A stretch of DNA of 64,000 nucleotides. Source: Siphonodentalium dalli (Eukaryota; Mollusca; Scaphopoda; Gadilida; Siphonodentaliidae). Below are positions 1 through 38,465 of the stretch, piece by piece. Within the stretch, counting starts at the first letter, position 1, and every line of letters begins with the position of its first letter. The stretch is from NCBI GenBank assembly GCA_032622095.1, contig CP136061.1:85284324-85348323 (forward strand), given 5' to 3'. A program made the translations under genes and the position numbers. A model generated the notes under the pieces. The model was not told where the DNA came from, did no database searches, and saw only the letters and a list, made by a program, of their open reading frames with translations.

Positions 1-129
1 TGAATCATCACTCCTATATATGGAAGATATCTAATGAGTTGCAATTCTAAACAAAATTTATTAACCGAGTGCACCAAATTTTATTTGAGCCCAGCTTTAG
101 CTCGGCTCAAATCGAAGTTAGTGGAGAGG

Positions 130-594
130 TTAACCCTTAACCAAACAAAACGGCCAAAAACGCCCAAATAAAGCTTCAACAGCCTAAAATATCTTTGGTC
201 TGTCTCAATAACACCATACAAATATGGATATCATTGGAACCGGTTCATTGACCACATTGTGATGGTTACAGTTATGCCCTGTGCCAATTCATTCTCTTAT
301 ATATGCGAGTCGACCATAGGTCGCCTCGCATATATAAGAGAATGCATTGGCCTAAAAAAATTCTTTTTTTAACACTTTTTACCATTTTTTCTTACATTCT
401 TTAACAATTTTATAATTTTTTCTTACATTTTTTAACAATTTTTATAATATTTTTCTACATTCTTTGACAATTTTATCATTTTCAATATTTGTTAAGCCAA
501 TGCATTCTCTTATATATGCGAGGCGACCTATGGTCGACTCGCATATATAAGAGAATGCATTGGCACAGGGCCGTTCTGTTGGGTAAAGGGTTAA
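130..594. repeat. TTAA-flanked MITE with two palindromic cores (family A), copy 1
   Basis: It is bounded by TTAA at 130-133 and 591-594, with ends resembling TTAACCCTTTACCCAACA and its inverse. It contains two near-perfect hairpins (284-350, 497-563) built on CCAATGCATTCTCTTATATA. Full copies lie at 30008-30383, 35810-36209 and 54893-55284. TTAA target choice suggests a piggyBac- or Kolobok-type mobiliser; this is an inference. Confidence 0.8.
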
Positions 595-1020
595 TAAATT
601 TTGTATAGAATTGCGATGAATTTGAGATCCGTTTTATCCCATAATCACATTTTCGCCTGTTTTAGCAAGAAAAAACAATCTCGAAATCAACCACCCTTAT
701 CACCCATGTTTATCTCACAGTCAACACTATATAAACCAACACAAATTGAATATCATAATTATATTCTAATTAATATAATAATAACGCTGATCGATATCAT
801 TGCATTGAGCTCTTACATCACTGCTCATGCTGATAATACACATGTGTCTTACTAAAAAATATGAGGCTGGTTTAGGGGCCTATTATGTGATAAAATTAAA
901 ATATCAACTACCGGTACTATCGGCTAAACATTAAATTCCATGTTGGCATACGGGATGGAATTGCCCATTAGGTTTCGGCAGTGAACATGTTAACAATGTA
1001 TTGGCTGGTTTTTGTTTCAG
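595..1020. other. Upstream intron sequence; no gene recognised
   Basis: AT-rich sequence before the first visible PTP exon. The open frame here has no recognisable protein features. The polypyrimidine tract and acceptor of the first exon end the interval. Confidence 0.5.
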
Positions 1021-27332
<26,312 letters not shown>

Positions 27333-27417
27333 GGATATAATACAATCTCATAATGTCTGCTCACCAAACCAAGAACACATCGAAGATAGAAGATAACAGC
27401 GCTAAATGATAGCAATC

Positions 27418-27523
27418 CTGGTACCATATTACGCCCAATCAGTGAATCATTCATGGTACCATATATTACGCCCAATCAGTGAATCATCCATGATACCATA
27501 TTATGCCCATTCAGTGATAACTT
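27418..27523. repeat. Three copies of a ~37-bp unit downstream of the PTP stop
   Basis: TACCATATTACGCCCAATCA then GTGAATCAT occurs three times within about 100 bp, possibly in the 3' UTR. Confidence 0.7.
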
Positions 27524-27587
27524 CTCTGCTCTGTGTGATAATTCTTAGACTGAAATGGTTGTTATCCCCTGTTTTTTTTCGGTACTG

Positions 27588-28030
27588 AGTTTAAAGACGT
27601 ATTATGTACTTCTTCGGGTGCGTGAAATTGATAAGAATAGTATTCCGACGATGTGCCAACTGGAGGAATGTTGAATTATATTAATATCACTGAAAATCTC
27701 GAACTAATCAACAATACCACTCCATAGAAAACATCGCATTACGCTCAATTGTAAATGTTTACTTCTCGATTCGGGAAGAAACTATCGGCGTTAAAGTAAC
27801 AAAAACGATGAAGTACATTATTAAGGAACAGATAATAACTAAGAAATATATTCCCTGTGTTATAACCTGTCTATTAATGACCCATTAACCTGTCTATTAA
27901 TGACTCATTAACCAGTCTATTCATGACCAATTAACCAGTCTATTTTTATCATATTTGGGCCATCTAAATCACCATGTTTTATATAAGATACGATACTGCT
28001 TTAATATCTAGAAGATGTTGGGAAGAATAA
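27588..28030. repeat. Dispersed repeat and a 22-bp tandem
   Basis: 27588-27830 is the partner of 16540-16780. 27865-27950 holds four copies of AACCTGTCTATTAATGACC-type units. Confidence 0.6.
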
Positions 28031-28174
28031 AATGTGAAAAATTAAATTCATGTCACCATATTGTTTAGTGTAAACGAGACTTTGCCAAACACGGGTATTA
28101 CAATACCAGTTTTACGAACCTGGGTGAATTAATTAGTATCCAAAAACCGGATGATCAGCCTGAGCAATGCACAT

Positions 28175-28400
28175 ATACAGAATGAGGTCCCCAGAGTGTG
28201 AAATTAGTGATGTTACCCCGCATAGCGGGATAGCATCACCAAATTCACCCTCTGGGGACCTCATTCTGCTTAGACCTCATCTTCTGGGAAGTATCTAGTC
28301 TCAAATTAACATTGTGATAGTTACTTATTCCCCATTGGTTCAGTTTCTACATCCCCCTAATTTGCAGAAGATAAAATGCATAATCAAGGTACCCAATGGG
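28175..28400. repeat. Family B half-element plus family F segment
   Basis: CAGAATGAGGTCCCCAGAG hairpin to 28269, then CAGTTTCTACATCCCCCTAA with TTTGCAGAAGATAAAATGC. The combination recurs at 40540-40700 and 48050-48900. Confidence 0.65.
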
Positions 28401-28560
28401 TGCACATCACAATTCATGATTTGAGTGTTGAACTGCTGAACTGAAAACTGTATGGGTTAGTGTTCACAACATTGTTTGTTTCTCACAAAATACAAAATTT
28501 GACATTGTTTAGTGTAAGCGAGATTTGGCCAAACCCAGGTAACAGAATACCAGTTTTATG

Positions 28561-28765
28561 CAAGCCTTGAAATAGGGTGTCTGTCATTTGCAGAATGAGG
28601 TCCCCAGAGGGTGAATTTAGTGATGCTACCCCGCATAGTGGGCTAGCATCACCAAATTCACCCTCTGGGAACCTCATTCTGCTGAGGTGTAAGCAGAATG
28701 AGGTCCCCAGAGGGTGAATTTGGTGATGCTAGCCCACTATGACAGACACCCTATTTCAAGGCTTG
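28561..28765. mobile_element. Palindromic hAT-like MITE (family B), copy 4, internally deleted
   Basis: CAAGCCTTG to CAAGGCTTG with a perfect 8-bp duplication GTTTTATG at 28553-28560 and 28766-28773. The right arm lacks about 50 bp before GACAGACACCC. Confidence 0.9.
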
Positions 28766-28779
28766 GTTTTATGAACTTT

Positions 28780-29280
28780 ACGCAATCAAACACCAGTCAT
28801 TTACAAATTTGACAAATGACTGGTACCTTCACATGATGTTATTTTTAGCCTATGTACAGGTGGCTGGTCTTACAAATGACTGGTAGCATTGATTTGCACT
28901 TACGCAATCAAACACTCTTTATCTATCAGCTTTATTGTATGTTGTTGGTTTCGTACACTTTTTAGTATGCCTATTATATGAGTGATTTGTGTGTGTGATG
29001 TACAGTAATGCTCTAAGTAATCGACCCCTGAACAACAGCAGAATTATGGGTAACTTTTCAGGATTTAGTCGGAAATATGGCTTGTATTTCCATATTTCCG
29101 ACTAAATCCTGAAAAGTTACCCATAATTCTGCTGTGGTTAAGGGGTCGATTACTTAGAGCATTACTGCAGCCAGTATATCTGTTACTTAGGAACCAGGCT
29201 AGAGAGAGTCTATATACTGGTCTCTGTCTTTGCATGTTATTGGGTCACATGACCACACATCTCGCTTTATATACTAAACG
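28780..29280. repeat. Segmental duplicate of 30670-31015 with a family D insertion
   Basis: Shared blocks include TGTATGTTGTTGGTTTCGTA, GCCAGTATATCTGTTACT and CAGGCTAGAGAGAGTCTAT. The copy at 30.9 kb lacks the MITE. Confidence 0.85.
29003..29167. mobile_element. Tc1/mariner-like palindromic MITE (family D) with paralogous empty site
   Basis: CAGTAATGCTCTAAGTAA at the left and GAGCATTACTG at the right, flanked by TA and CA. The paralogue at 30916-30930 reads GATGTAGCCAGTATATC with one TA, confirming a TA duplication. Confidence 0.92.
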
Positions 29281-30007
29281 ATGTCAAAATTTGTATTTGT
29301 ATTTTGTGAGCGACGTATATGTGAGAGTGTTCATGACATTGTGAGCGACGTATTACGTGAGAGATATCAGAATGTGTTCATTCCATGTAGATCTTTACTT
29401 ACATTCCACTTACATTCCTGTCTAACTTACCACTGTGACCACAGGTCCCTGACAATATTTGACCGTACTTTAGTATATGTATATGATAAGGTTGCTAATC
29501 TCTCTTAAAATTGCAAATTTCCACATGTCCCCAAATGTGTGACCAAAATAACAATATATAATATATGACAAAAATTTCTATAACAGGGGACTGTACTCAG
29601 ATTTTCTGAATTTGTTTAGCCTGAAGTAGTAACAAGAACTTAACCAATTTGCCAAGTGTGATTACCAATGGAAATCAACATCGCTCTGAAATAAAACATG
29701 TTAGTCGACCAAAATCTGACAACTTTCACTGTATGAGTACGACGGGATTGAGTACTAATCAACGGGAATAAAAATATTTTACATATGGCAGCAAAACCGG
29801 AATGCAAAGAATAGAAGCTCGTCATCGAGATATTCTCGTACAATGTTCAGGCAAATATATCAATCAAAATGTTACATTATATGCATACTTGTCCGAGAAA
29901 TTTATTAGTGTTATTCTGAAGTCAGTAGGTGTCTTGAGTTGATGCCCGTCTCCGACATATATTTTTACATGATGTGTGCTAAAAGTAACCCCATCCACAG
30001 CCGTTTA
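29281..30007. other. No gene or named repeat recognised
   Basis: Unique-looking AT-rich sequence. The short open frames on both strands lack recognisable motifs, and no SINE, LINE or MITE ends were identified. Confidence 0.5.
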
Positions 30008-30383
30008 CACTTTACCCAACAGAAGGGCCCTGTGCCAATGCATTCTCTTATATATGCGAGTCGACCATAGGTCGCCTCGCATATATAAGAGAATGCATTG
30101 GCTTAACACATTAAAAATTATAAAATTGTTAAAGAATGTAAGAAAAAATGGTAAAAAAAGATTTTTTTTAGGCCAATGCATTCTCTTATATATGCGAGGC
30201 GACCTATGGTCGACTCGCATATATAAGAGAATGCATTGGCACAGGGCATAACTGTAACTATCACAATGTGGTCAAGGAGCCGGTTCCAATGATATCCATA
30301 TTTGTATGGTTCTATTGAGACAGACCGAAGATATTTTAGGCTGTTGAAGCTTTATTTGGCCGGTTTGTTGGGTAAAGGGTTAA
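30008..30383. repeat. Family A TTAA MITE, inverted orientation
   Basis: From CTTTACCCAACAGAAGGGCC to GGGTAAAGGGTTAA, with both hairpins intact. The left TTAA is lost. Confidence 0.82.
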
Positions 30384-30669
30384 TTGCGGTTAAGTTGCAT
30401 ATACGGAAATTTTTAACTTAATTTATGACTCCAGCCATAAACTAATTTAAACTAATTTTGATTTTTATGATAGCCTGATAACCGTAACATTTTAAGCAAA
30501 CATCTTCGACTCAAATTAATGATTTTACTACAGGGAATTTGAAGTTCTGTCTCCCTTTTTAAATTTGTCATATTTCTGATCAAATTCAAATATTAGGAGA
30601 GAAGACCCTTTTGGTGTCATGGCTAAATTTTGTCTGGGACCTGTGCCTGTATGAGAGATTTTATCAACC

Positions 30670-31015
30670 AATGTACAAGACACAGGTCTTCCATATGACT
30701 CGTACCTTCACAAGATGTTATTTTTACGGGTGGATGGTCTTACAAATGACTGGTACCCTCACCAGATGTTATTTTTAGCCCATGTACAATTGGCTGGTCT
30801 TCCAAATGGCTTACATGCCCTTACGCAATCAAACACTATTTTTCTATCAGCTTTATTGTATGTTGTTGGTTTCGTACACTTTTTTATATGCCTATTGAAT
30901 GAGTGATTTGTGGAGATGTAGCCAGTATATCTGTTACTAGGGACCAGGCTAGAGAGAGTCTATAGACTGGTCCCTGTCTTTGCCTGTTATTGGGTCACAT
31001 GACCACACACACACA
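30670..31015. repeat. Segmental duplicate of 28780-29280 (empty paralogue)
   Basis: Carries the same sequence around GAGTGATTTGTGGAGATGTA without the MITE. It also repeats ATGACTGGTACCYTCAC-type blocks internally. Confidence 0.8.
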
Positions 31016-31389
31016 CTGGTTACCTGGCCATCTATGAAGAGTTTGTGAATCGTTATTTGTTTGTTGCTCAAATCAAAGGAGAAGGTATGTTGGTCCTGTC
31101 ATTTTGAATCTGGGGATGGGGTCTGTCCATTCCTATGAAGGGGAGTCTCCATTATGGTGGGGGTGGGGGTCTGTCCATTCTGATGGGGGGGGCTGTCCAT
31201 TTTGGACTTCTACGCTAGTCCCTGCTCAATAGTGTATAACTGTGTATTCCCATTTTATCACCACAGCGTAATGTTCCACATCCGTTTAATCAGTCTATTT
31301 TAGTCAAATTGTATGGGCAATTTAAAGATGGATTATCTCTTTGATAAACAAATCTGACATAGTTGCGTGAGTATAAGATGAAATTAGAC

Positions 31390-31720
31390 GATTAATTGGG
31401 ACACTTTATTTGTCTATTTTTAGAACAGACCATTCGGGTGATACCATATAGCCACAGAGAGCATTAGGCTGTTTCTATAGCTACATACTGATCGTCAAAT
31501 GTCCCAGATTGATTGGTTGTGTTGTTTTATTCCATAGTTATAAGCGATAATGAGTATAATTAACGTTTATTTGTGACAAAAATACACAATAAAATTTCTG
31601 GTCTCTGTAACCACTATTGTTTGTTAGCTAAAACAACCACACTTTTTTAGACCAGAAAATATTTGATATAAAATGAATATTAATCGATAGAAGCATTTCC
31701 GGACAGGAGTCTTTGATTCA
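31390..31720. repeat. Segmental duplicate of 5400-6310 (SINE-free paralogue)
   Basis: The same order of blocks as 5488-5748, then AATCGATAGAAGC directly continuing into the sequence found at 6267 onward. Confidence 0.8.
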
Positions 31721-31834
31721 GATATAATATTTGATACCCCGGTAACTATATACACATGTTTACAAAGAGATAATCCACATTTAAATGAGCAAGAATAAAA
31801 TATAAAAATAAATTCTCCCGCCTGCTCTAATTTT

Positions 31835-32365
31835 CCAAAAAAATTGGATGGACTCCCAAGCCGTCACTGTCACACCATGTCACCATTAATTGGATGGACT
31901 GCCAAGCCGTCACTGTCACACCATGTCACCATTAATCAACCACAGTAAGTTATAATGTTCATGGATTTTATAACCGCTTCATACATAAATATTTAGAAGC
32001 TCACCAATGATATGTTCATGGATTTTGCCCCCACCTGATACGACATTTTAGAAGGTCGCCAATGATATATTCATGGATTTTGTCCCCAACCATCCCCCCG
32101 CCCGATACAACATTTTAGAAGGTCTCCAATGGGTCTCCAATGATATATTCATGGATTATGCCCCCCACCTTATACTACATTTTAGGTTTCCAATGGGTCG
32201 CCAATGATATGTTCATGGATTTTGCCCCACCTGATTTGACAGGATTGCTTCTACATTCCACTAACCCGTGTGATGCTTGTTGGATATATATACAATATGT
32301 ATGTAAGTGTGATATATATACAATATGTATTGTAAGTGTGATATATATACAACATGTATGTTAGT
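31835..32365. repeat. Several short tandem repeats
   Basis: A 47-bp unit (CTGCCAAGCCGTCACTGTCA) occurs twice at 31840-31935. Four or five ~60-bp units with CCAATGATATGTTCATGGAT lie at 31985-32235. GATATATATACAATATGTAT units lie at 32285-32365. Confidence 0.75.
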
Positions 32366-32532
32366 ATTATTCCACTGCTTTCTGTGTATATGATAAAATC
32401 CGCTATCTTCTTTTTATAGAGGGGATGAAAAAAACGCTATCTTCTCTTCCGTCATAAAGGGGATGATATATAGAGGATAGCTACGACTTTTTACTGAATA
32501 CAACAATTATCATGAGTGGGTACAAGCAAATA

Positions 32533-32755
32533 CAGTAATGCCCAAAGTATATGACCCTTTAACCACAGCAGAATTATGGGAAATTTTTCAGGATTTAGTC
32601 AGATTTAGTCGGAAATATGGCTTGTTGCCATTCATCAGAAAGCTCTCACCGAGAGCTTTCCTATGAATGGCAACAAGCCATATTTCCAACTAAATCCTGA
32701 GAAATTTCCCATAATTCTGCTGTGGTTTAGGGGTCGATTATTTAGGACATCACTA
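32533..32755. mobile_element. Tc1/mariner-like palindromic MITE (family D)
   Basis: CAGTAATGCCCAAAGTAT to the degenerate right end GGACATCACTA, with the central hairpin GAAAGCTCTCACCGAGAGC. TA flanks. Confidence 0.82.
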
Positions 32756-32944
32756 TACCAATTTTCCACAAGCGGCTGGCTGCAAGTGGAAAATCGATGT
32801 TTGCTTGTACCCATGAATGATAATTCTCGTATTCAGTCAAAAGCTGTAGGTTTCCTTTTTATTACATGAGGTTTTGTTATTTCAATTTACGGTTACTTCT
32901 CTCAGACAATTGTCTTGCCAAGTTAAATGTAGACGAAAATGAAT

Positions 32945-33150
32945 CAGCCGATCGCTAACTGATTGTCTCGTCTCTGGCTCAAAGATAAAAAACTACACGA
33001 AGCTTGATATCGCTCTGTAACATGCACTCCTATAAGAGATCAGTACGGACCAACTGATTGACTCGTCTCTGGCTCATAGATAAAAAAACTACACGAAACT
33101 CAATATCGCTCTGTAACATGCACTCCGATCAAGAGATCAGTACGGACTAT
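32945..33150. repeat. 95-bp direct tandem duplication
   Basis: AACTGATTGTCTCGTCTCTG (second copy GACTCG) through GAGATCAGTACGGAC occurs twice back to back. Confidence 0.85.
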
Positions 33151-34678
33151 CGCCATCTTAAAAGTAGATGACATCATTTACGTCATTGATAGCAATGTAA
33201 TGAAGGCTAATACGAAAAGCAAATAACATTTTGGTGTCTGCTCCCTGGGAAAGTGATTGATAGGCTGTATTATTTCCCGACAATTTAGAGCTATTTCACA
33301 GCAAAGCATATAATAAAAACCGCTAACTTCTCTCCATATCTTGGACATAATGAAACACTATGAGAGAAGCTACTTGTACATGTATGGTGATGGTTGGGGA
33401 TGAGAAGGTAGCATTTCTTTTCATGCCCTTCACTAGAACATGTTGATCTGTGAATTCCAACTCATTGTGATGTCTTGTATAGATTTTATGTTTTAAAGTA
33501 GCTTTTTTATGTATTGGTTTACAGATAATTTTATTTTAATAGAGTGGGATGGAGTGGGTGAAGAAAAAAATTAAGAATAAGTTTTATTTTTTTTGCAATT
33601 TCTGTTAAAAAGTTGTTAGCGGTTTCTTAACCCAACTTATTTTGTTAGCGGTTTCTTAACCCAACTTATTAAATTGGTGTCATCTTAGATTGCAAAGTTT
33701 TTATTTACTTAGGTGATTTTTTAGGATAGGAAAATCTGTAAACCAACAAATTAAAAAAGTGACTCAACACAATGAGTGCCGACTCCCATTTAATTACATG
33801 CAAAAAGTATGAAATAACTCGTAGTCGGCAGTCAACGTGTTAAAAAACTCATAATCTCTGATTGTGATGTTGTGTATAGATTTTGTCTAATCTATTTTCA
33901 AACAATGATTGTCTTTCCACTCATATTGTCATATCATTGCTCAAATTACTGATGTGTTCAGGGCTTAAAGGGACTCCAGGCATTCTATCATCGATTCATG
34001 CGAAATAACATAAATATTATAAAACTTACAATATAATTCAATTTTACCTTAGTTACGGGCCTTGTTCGACTTGGAAATTTTTGAATTTTGTGTCTGAAAG
34101 AAAATTTCAGCTTGTAACTCGTGCATGGATCATCGGGTTTGGTTGTGCTTTGGTGTGTTGATAGCCCAGTTTAGAGAGAAAGGATACCCACTTCTTGATT
34201 TTAGAAAATAACAAACTTTTCTATCCATACAAATATGTAGTATTGCACACTCTCTAAACTGAGCGTTGGGGGCATATTTGACACTTGGCGTTGCACTTAT
34301 TTTCGCTATTAATAACTCTCCAGCATCCAGTAACAAGATTTTGCATATCAAAACCATTTTTATATAAAAATTACTGCTATATTGGTATACCTATCAAAGT
34401 TCAATTAGATACCAAAGATTAAACAAAACTTGACAGCAAACATTGAAAAAGAATTGAAAAATATTCTGAAAATCATATTGAGAGTAATATATTTTAACTT
34501 ACTTCACCTTTATCGATGTCTGTTGACAAATGACTGTAACAGTTTTTTTTTCATAACAATGGTTACAACACACAAAATTTTGTAATAAATATCAATAATT
34601 AATATAAGAACAAAGCTTATCTATTTCTCCCTCTCCAGGTTCAATGACCTTTTCCAATGTTTACTGTCAAGTTTTTTT
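33150..34678. other. Gene-free; degenerate dispersed repeat at 34050-34360
   Basis: 34060-34200 matches 13360-13500 (GGTTGTGCTTTGGTGTG). A 28-bp doublet TTTGTTAGCGGTTTCTTAAC lies at 33610-33670. Nothing else was recognised. Confidence 0.5.
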
Positions 34679-34925
34679 TTAACACTTTCTTGACTGGAGT
34701 ATCCTGATTTTTTCCGAAAACCCTGTGCCAATGAATACTCTTATATATGCGAGTCGCCCATATAAGAGAATGCATTGGCCTAACAATATTTACCTTGATC
34801 TTGTAAGCCAGTGCATTCTCTTACATATGTTAGGTTCCCTATGGCAGACTCGCATATACAATAGAATGCACCGGCATGGGACCTTTAATGCTCCACCATC
34901 GCAGCTCCTGTCATGAAAGGGTTAA
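34679..34925. repeat. A2-type TTAA MITE
   Basis: TTAA borders at both sides, ends AACACTTTCTTGACTGGAG and TCATGAAAGGGTTAA. Two shortened TCTCTTATATATG hairpin arms. Confidence 0.7.
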
Positions 34926-34989
34926 ACTACTTTGTATATTATTGGACTTTGATCGGTAATTTCACTGTAACAGTAATGTTTACACAACA

Positions 34990-35766
34990 ATGGTTTAGAT
35001 ATTTGGTGCAGCATTAAAAATCCTGTGCCAAGCATTCTCTTATATATATACATTGGCTTACAAGTTCAAGGTAAATATTGTTAGGCCAATGTCAGTCGAC
35101 GTAAACATCTCCGTAATAATTATAATATTACGTCGACACGAATTCATGTAAAAACCCATTTCCAGGACAATGGGCATCCCCCAATTTCGTGACGTCATAC
35201 TGATGTCACAGACATTCCAAATAAGGAATAATTTATGCGGTTGTATTGGAATGTTACGAGAGGCAGAGATTTACTAGTACAGAACACTGAATAGAGGCAT
35301 CGGTTATTTCGCCGCCGATCAGAATCATGCCATTTGTCAAAAGTGTTTTTCTTTAATAAAGCAGCTGGTCAAAATCAATACGACTATTAAAACTAACTTT
35401 AAATCAGTGCCACATGACCGAGTTAAACGACTATTGCATTCGCCGTATACAAACGACACCTGAGCTATTTTTACGGGACACGCGCAGCTGTTATCGGTTA
35501 GCCAATCGGGGCCAGCGCTTTCTGGTACCGCTTCCAATCAAAACAAGGAATTCCCTGGTATATCCCCAAGTCTGGAAATAGAATTCCGGCCAGTCCTGTT
35601 CGACTCAGATGAATTATATGATATACTGAGTCGAAATTTATGTCGACTGGGCCAATGTATTCTCTTACATATGTGAGGCTCTCACGGGAGACTTGCATAT
35701 ACAAGAGAATGCATTGGCACAGGGATTTCACAAAATTTCAGGAAGCTACAGTCATGGAAGGGTTAA
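34990..35766. repeat. A2-type TTAA MITE interrupted by a 557-bp transposon
   Basis: The left part (to 35092) ends TTAGGCCAATGT and the right part (35650-35766) resumes GGCCAATGTATTCTCTTA, continuing to CATGGAAGGGTTAA. Removing 35093-35649 and one GGCCAATGT restores a normal A2 element. Confidence 0.8.
35093..35649. mobile_element. Non-autonomous DNA transposon with 9-bp target duplication and sub-terminal hairpins
   Basis: The ends CAGTCGACGTAAACAT and ATTTATGTCGACTG are inverted. A perfect 9-bp GGCCAATGT lies on both sides. Each end contains its own hairpin: GTCGACGTAA / TTACGTCGAC at the left and TTCGACTCAG / CTGAGTCGAA at the right. Nine-base duplications occur with Mutator-like transposases, but the superfamily is not proven. 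Confidence 0.85.
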
Positions 35767-35809
35767 AAATGAAATTAGAACAAAGTTGATCTTTTTTCAC
35801 ATGTACTTG

Positions 35810-36209
35810 TTAACCCTTTACCCAACAAACCGGCCAAAACCGGCCAAATAAAGCTTCAACAGCCTAAAATATCTTCGGTCTGTCTCAATAGAACCATACA
35901 AATATGGGTATCATTGGAACCGGCTCCTTGACCACATTGTGATAGTTACAGTTATGCCCTGTGCCAATGCATTCTCTTATATATGCGAGTCGACCATAGG
36001 TCGCCTCGCATATATAAGAGAATGCATTGGCCTAAAAAAAATCTTTTTTTAACACTTTTTACCATTTTTTCTTACATTCTTTAACAATTTTATAATTTTT
36101 AATGTGTTAAGCCAATGCATTCTCTTATATATGCGAGGCGACCTATGGTCGACTCGCATATATAAGAGAATGCATTGGCACAGGGCCGTTCTGTTGGGTA
36201 AAGGGTTAA
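35810..36209. repeat. Family A TTAA MITE, full copy
   Basis: TTAACCCTTTACCCAACA to TGTTGGGTAAAGGGTTAA, with both palindromic cores intact. Confidence 0.88.
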
Positions 36210-36562
36210 TCTTGATTGTTATAAAATATATTTTATTTTTGCATGAACCCATTTGAAGGCCTTGCGTCCCTTAAACAACAACCAAATACCCATACATAGA
36301 TATCATTAGGAGGTATAAATGAGTGATGTCTGTATATATATGTCTGTATCCTCTATATGGCTCTGTATCCCTGAATACATTATTAAATACATTCGTTGCA
36401 GATTTTATAATATATTGTTAATGAAGAATATATTTTTAGTAATATATTATACATAATTTAGGAAGTTAGTTTTATAGAATTTTATTCGTTCATGTTACAT
36501 GCATAATAAGCAGAAAAATTATATTGCTGCATGACTGCACATTACATATCACTTATAGGTTA

Positions 36563-36980
36563 TTAAACCATTTCTTTACTAAATACTCATTGACGAGTAG
36601 ATCCCTTAGGGGCTGTTCAGATAATAAATTCAACAAATGGCCATTTCTAAAGTATATATTCTTTATTCAGCTACATGTTACACTATGCAGATAATCCCTT
36701 TTTATACAGATTACACCAGGTCTCTGAATATGGTGTCAGTCATTTAGAGAATTCTCTGTACGAGTTACCATCACTAAATTCACCCTCTGGGACCTCATTC
36801 TGCTTTGGCCTCATCTTCTCTGGAAAGTATCTTTATTGTCCAATTCACCAGATAATACATGAGCATAATTATTCATATTCTTTGGTCGGAAATGTTCAGA
36901 TGGTCGTTAGTTGAATTTATTATCTGAACATTTCCTGAGGGAACGACTCGTCAATGAATATTTAGTAAAGAAAGAGTTAA
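36563..36980. mobile_element. TTAA-flanked element with ~80-bp inverted ends
   Basis: The left TTAA...TTTCTTTACTAAATACTC and the right inverse (TATTTAGTAAAGAAA...TTAA) extend inward through TTCAGATAATAAATTCAAC. The interior includes a family B fragment. Confidence 0.8.
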
Positions 36981-37439
36981 AATCAGACTATTGAACAAGC
37001 TACGTGTTCCAGAATCCGAACGATTTCACCATTAATTCATTATTACTGTCACTATAAATTATCTCTTCCGCAACATTATCTATATAGTTTCCTGGGTATG
37101 AAATAATAAATACGAATCGAAGACCCATGTCCAGAAACACGTCTTATCAATTAATATTGATTTTATTTGGAATTTTGCCATTCAATAATGGTCCCCGATA
37201 TTCATGACTCTTATTTATTTACGGTTTTTTTTTCAGTTAATTTCAGGGTTGGCGCTGAACGAAAATTTTCTCTTGCCAATTTTGTTGCCATATGAAAATA
37301 TTTTTTGCCAAATTAAAATATTGTTTACCATTGGCAAATTTGGCAAGCGGCAGCACGAACCCTGGTTAATTTGATTATTGAATATTTTGATACACTCTTA
37401 TCCACTTGATTCGCTCTTAATATTACAATAAATCAATCA

Positions 37440-37620
37440 ATAGGAGACATTTTGCATAGGGAGCCTCGCATATATAAGAAAATACATGGACCTAACAATA
37501 TTTATGTTCACCTTGTAAGCGGGTGCATTCTCTTATATGGGAGACTGGTATATATAAGAGAATGCACAGGCACAGGATATTTAATGTTGCACCAACGCAT
37601 CTCCCGTTACAAAAGGTTAA
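37440..37620. repeat. A2-type MITE fragment
   Basis: GGGAGCCTCGCATATATAAG and TATATAAGAGAATGCACAGG hairpin segments, then a degenerate right end CGTTACAAAAGGTTAA. Confidence 0.6.
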
Positions 37621-37749
37621 ATAACTTCTCCAGGCAATACCTTTTTAAAACTAGTAATATACGAGTGACATATCTTCTCCGAGTTTTCAAGAATAACAAA
37701 TTTGGTTTTAACTTTTATTGGAAATACTTATTATGTATTATTGGTAAAT

Positions 37750-38345
37750 ATTGGACTCTTCATATACACTTTTTGTCCCCCCGAAAAATTTATTTTTGGG
37801 GGACTATAGAAACCACAGGTCCCCAGAACAAAAATTTACCTCACCCCCAATAATACTTAATCCTATAGGATTAAGTATTATTGGGGGTGGTGTAAATTTT
37901 TGTTCTGGGGACCTGTGATAGAAACGGGCTCCGTCCGTCCGTCACACTTTTGAGTACCTTCATGGTGTAATCATCTCCTCCTACAGTTTTCATCCTAGAG
38001 ATTTTAAACTTCAGAATATTGTTGCCCATTTATTGAAGATGTGCAACATGTATATAGATGACGAAAAAAATATGTTTTGACGGAGTTATTAACCCTTTTC
38101 GACTTAGAAAATTTCAACATTTTTTATAATTTTCTGTATGAGGGTACCTTCGTGGTGTAATCAACTCCTCCTACAGTTTTGATCGTAGATATCTGAAACT
38201 TCAGAGTATTGTTACCCATATATTGGAGATGTGCAACATGTATATAGATGACGGAAAAATTATTTTTTTACGGAGTTATTAACCCTTTTGAACTTTTAAT
38301 TTCTTCAACAAAGCGGCATCGACTTGCCAAATTTTCGGGAGACAC
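37750..38345. repeat. Dispersed repeat with ~180-bp internal duplication
   Basis: AGTACCTTCATGGTGTAATC with CTCCTCCTACAGTTTT occurs near 37955 and 38145, and each copy is followed by GTGCAACATGTATATAGATG. A hairpin MITE interrupts its first part. Confidence 0.65.
37814..37917. mobile_element. 104-bp near-perfect palindromic MITE with 8-bp duplication
   Basis: CACAGGTCCCCAGAACAAAA at the left and its inverse at the right, meeting at TAATCCTATAGGATTA. The 8-bp ATAGAAAC lies at 37806-37813 and 37918-37925. Confidence 0.92.
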
Positions 38346-38465
38346 TGTGGTCTGCTGACCTTTTATTAGTAATCTCTGTGAAATTTACAATGTGGCAGAA
38401 AATTGATTATGCTATTTTTCACTATGTGGGCAGGTCTGCTGGAATCTTTGTCGCTGTATAAGAAT

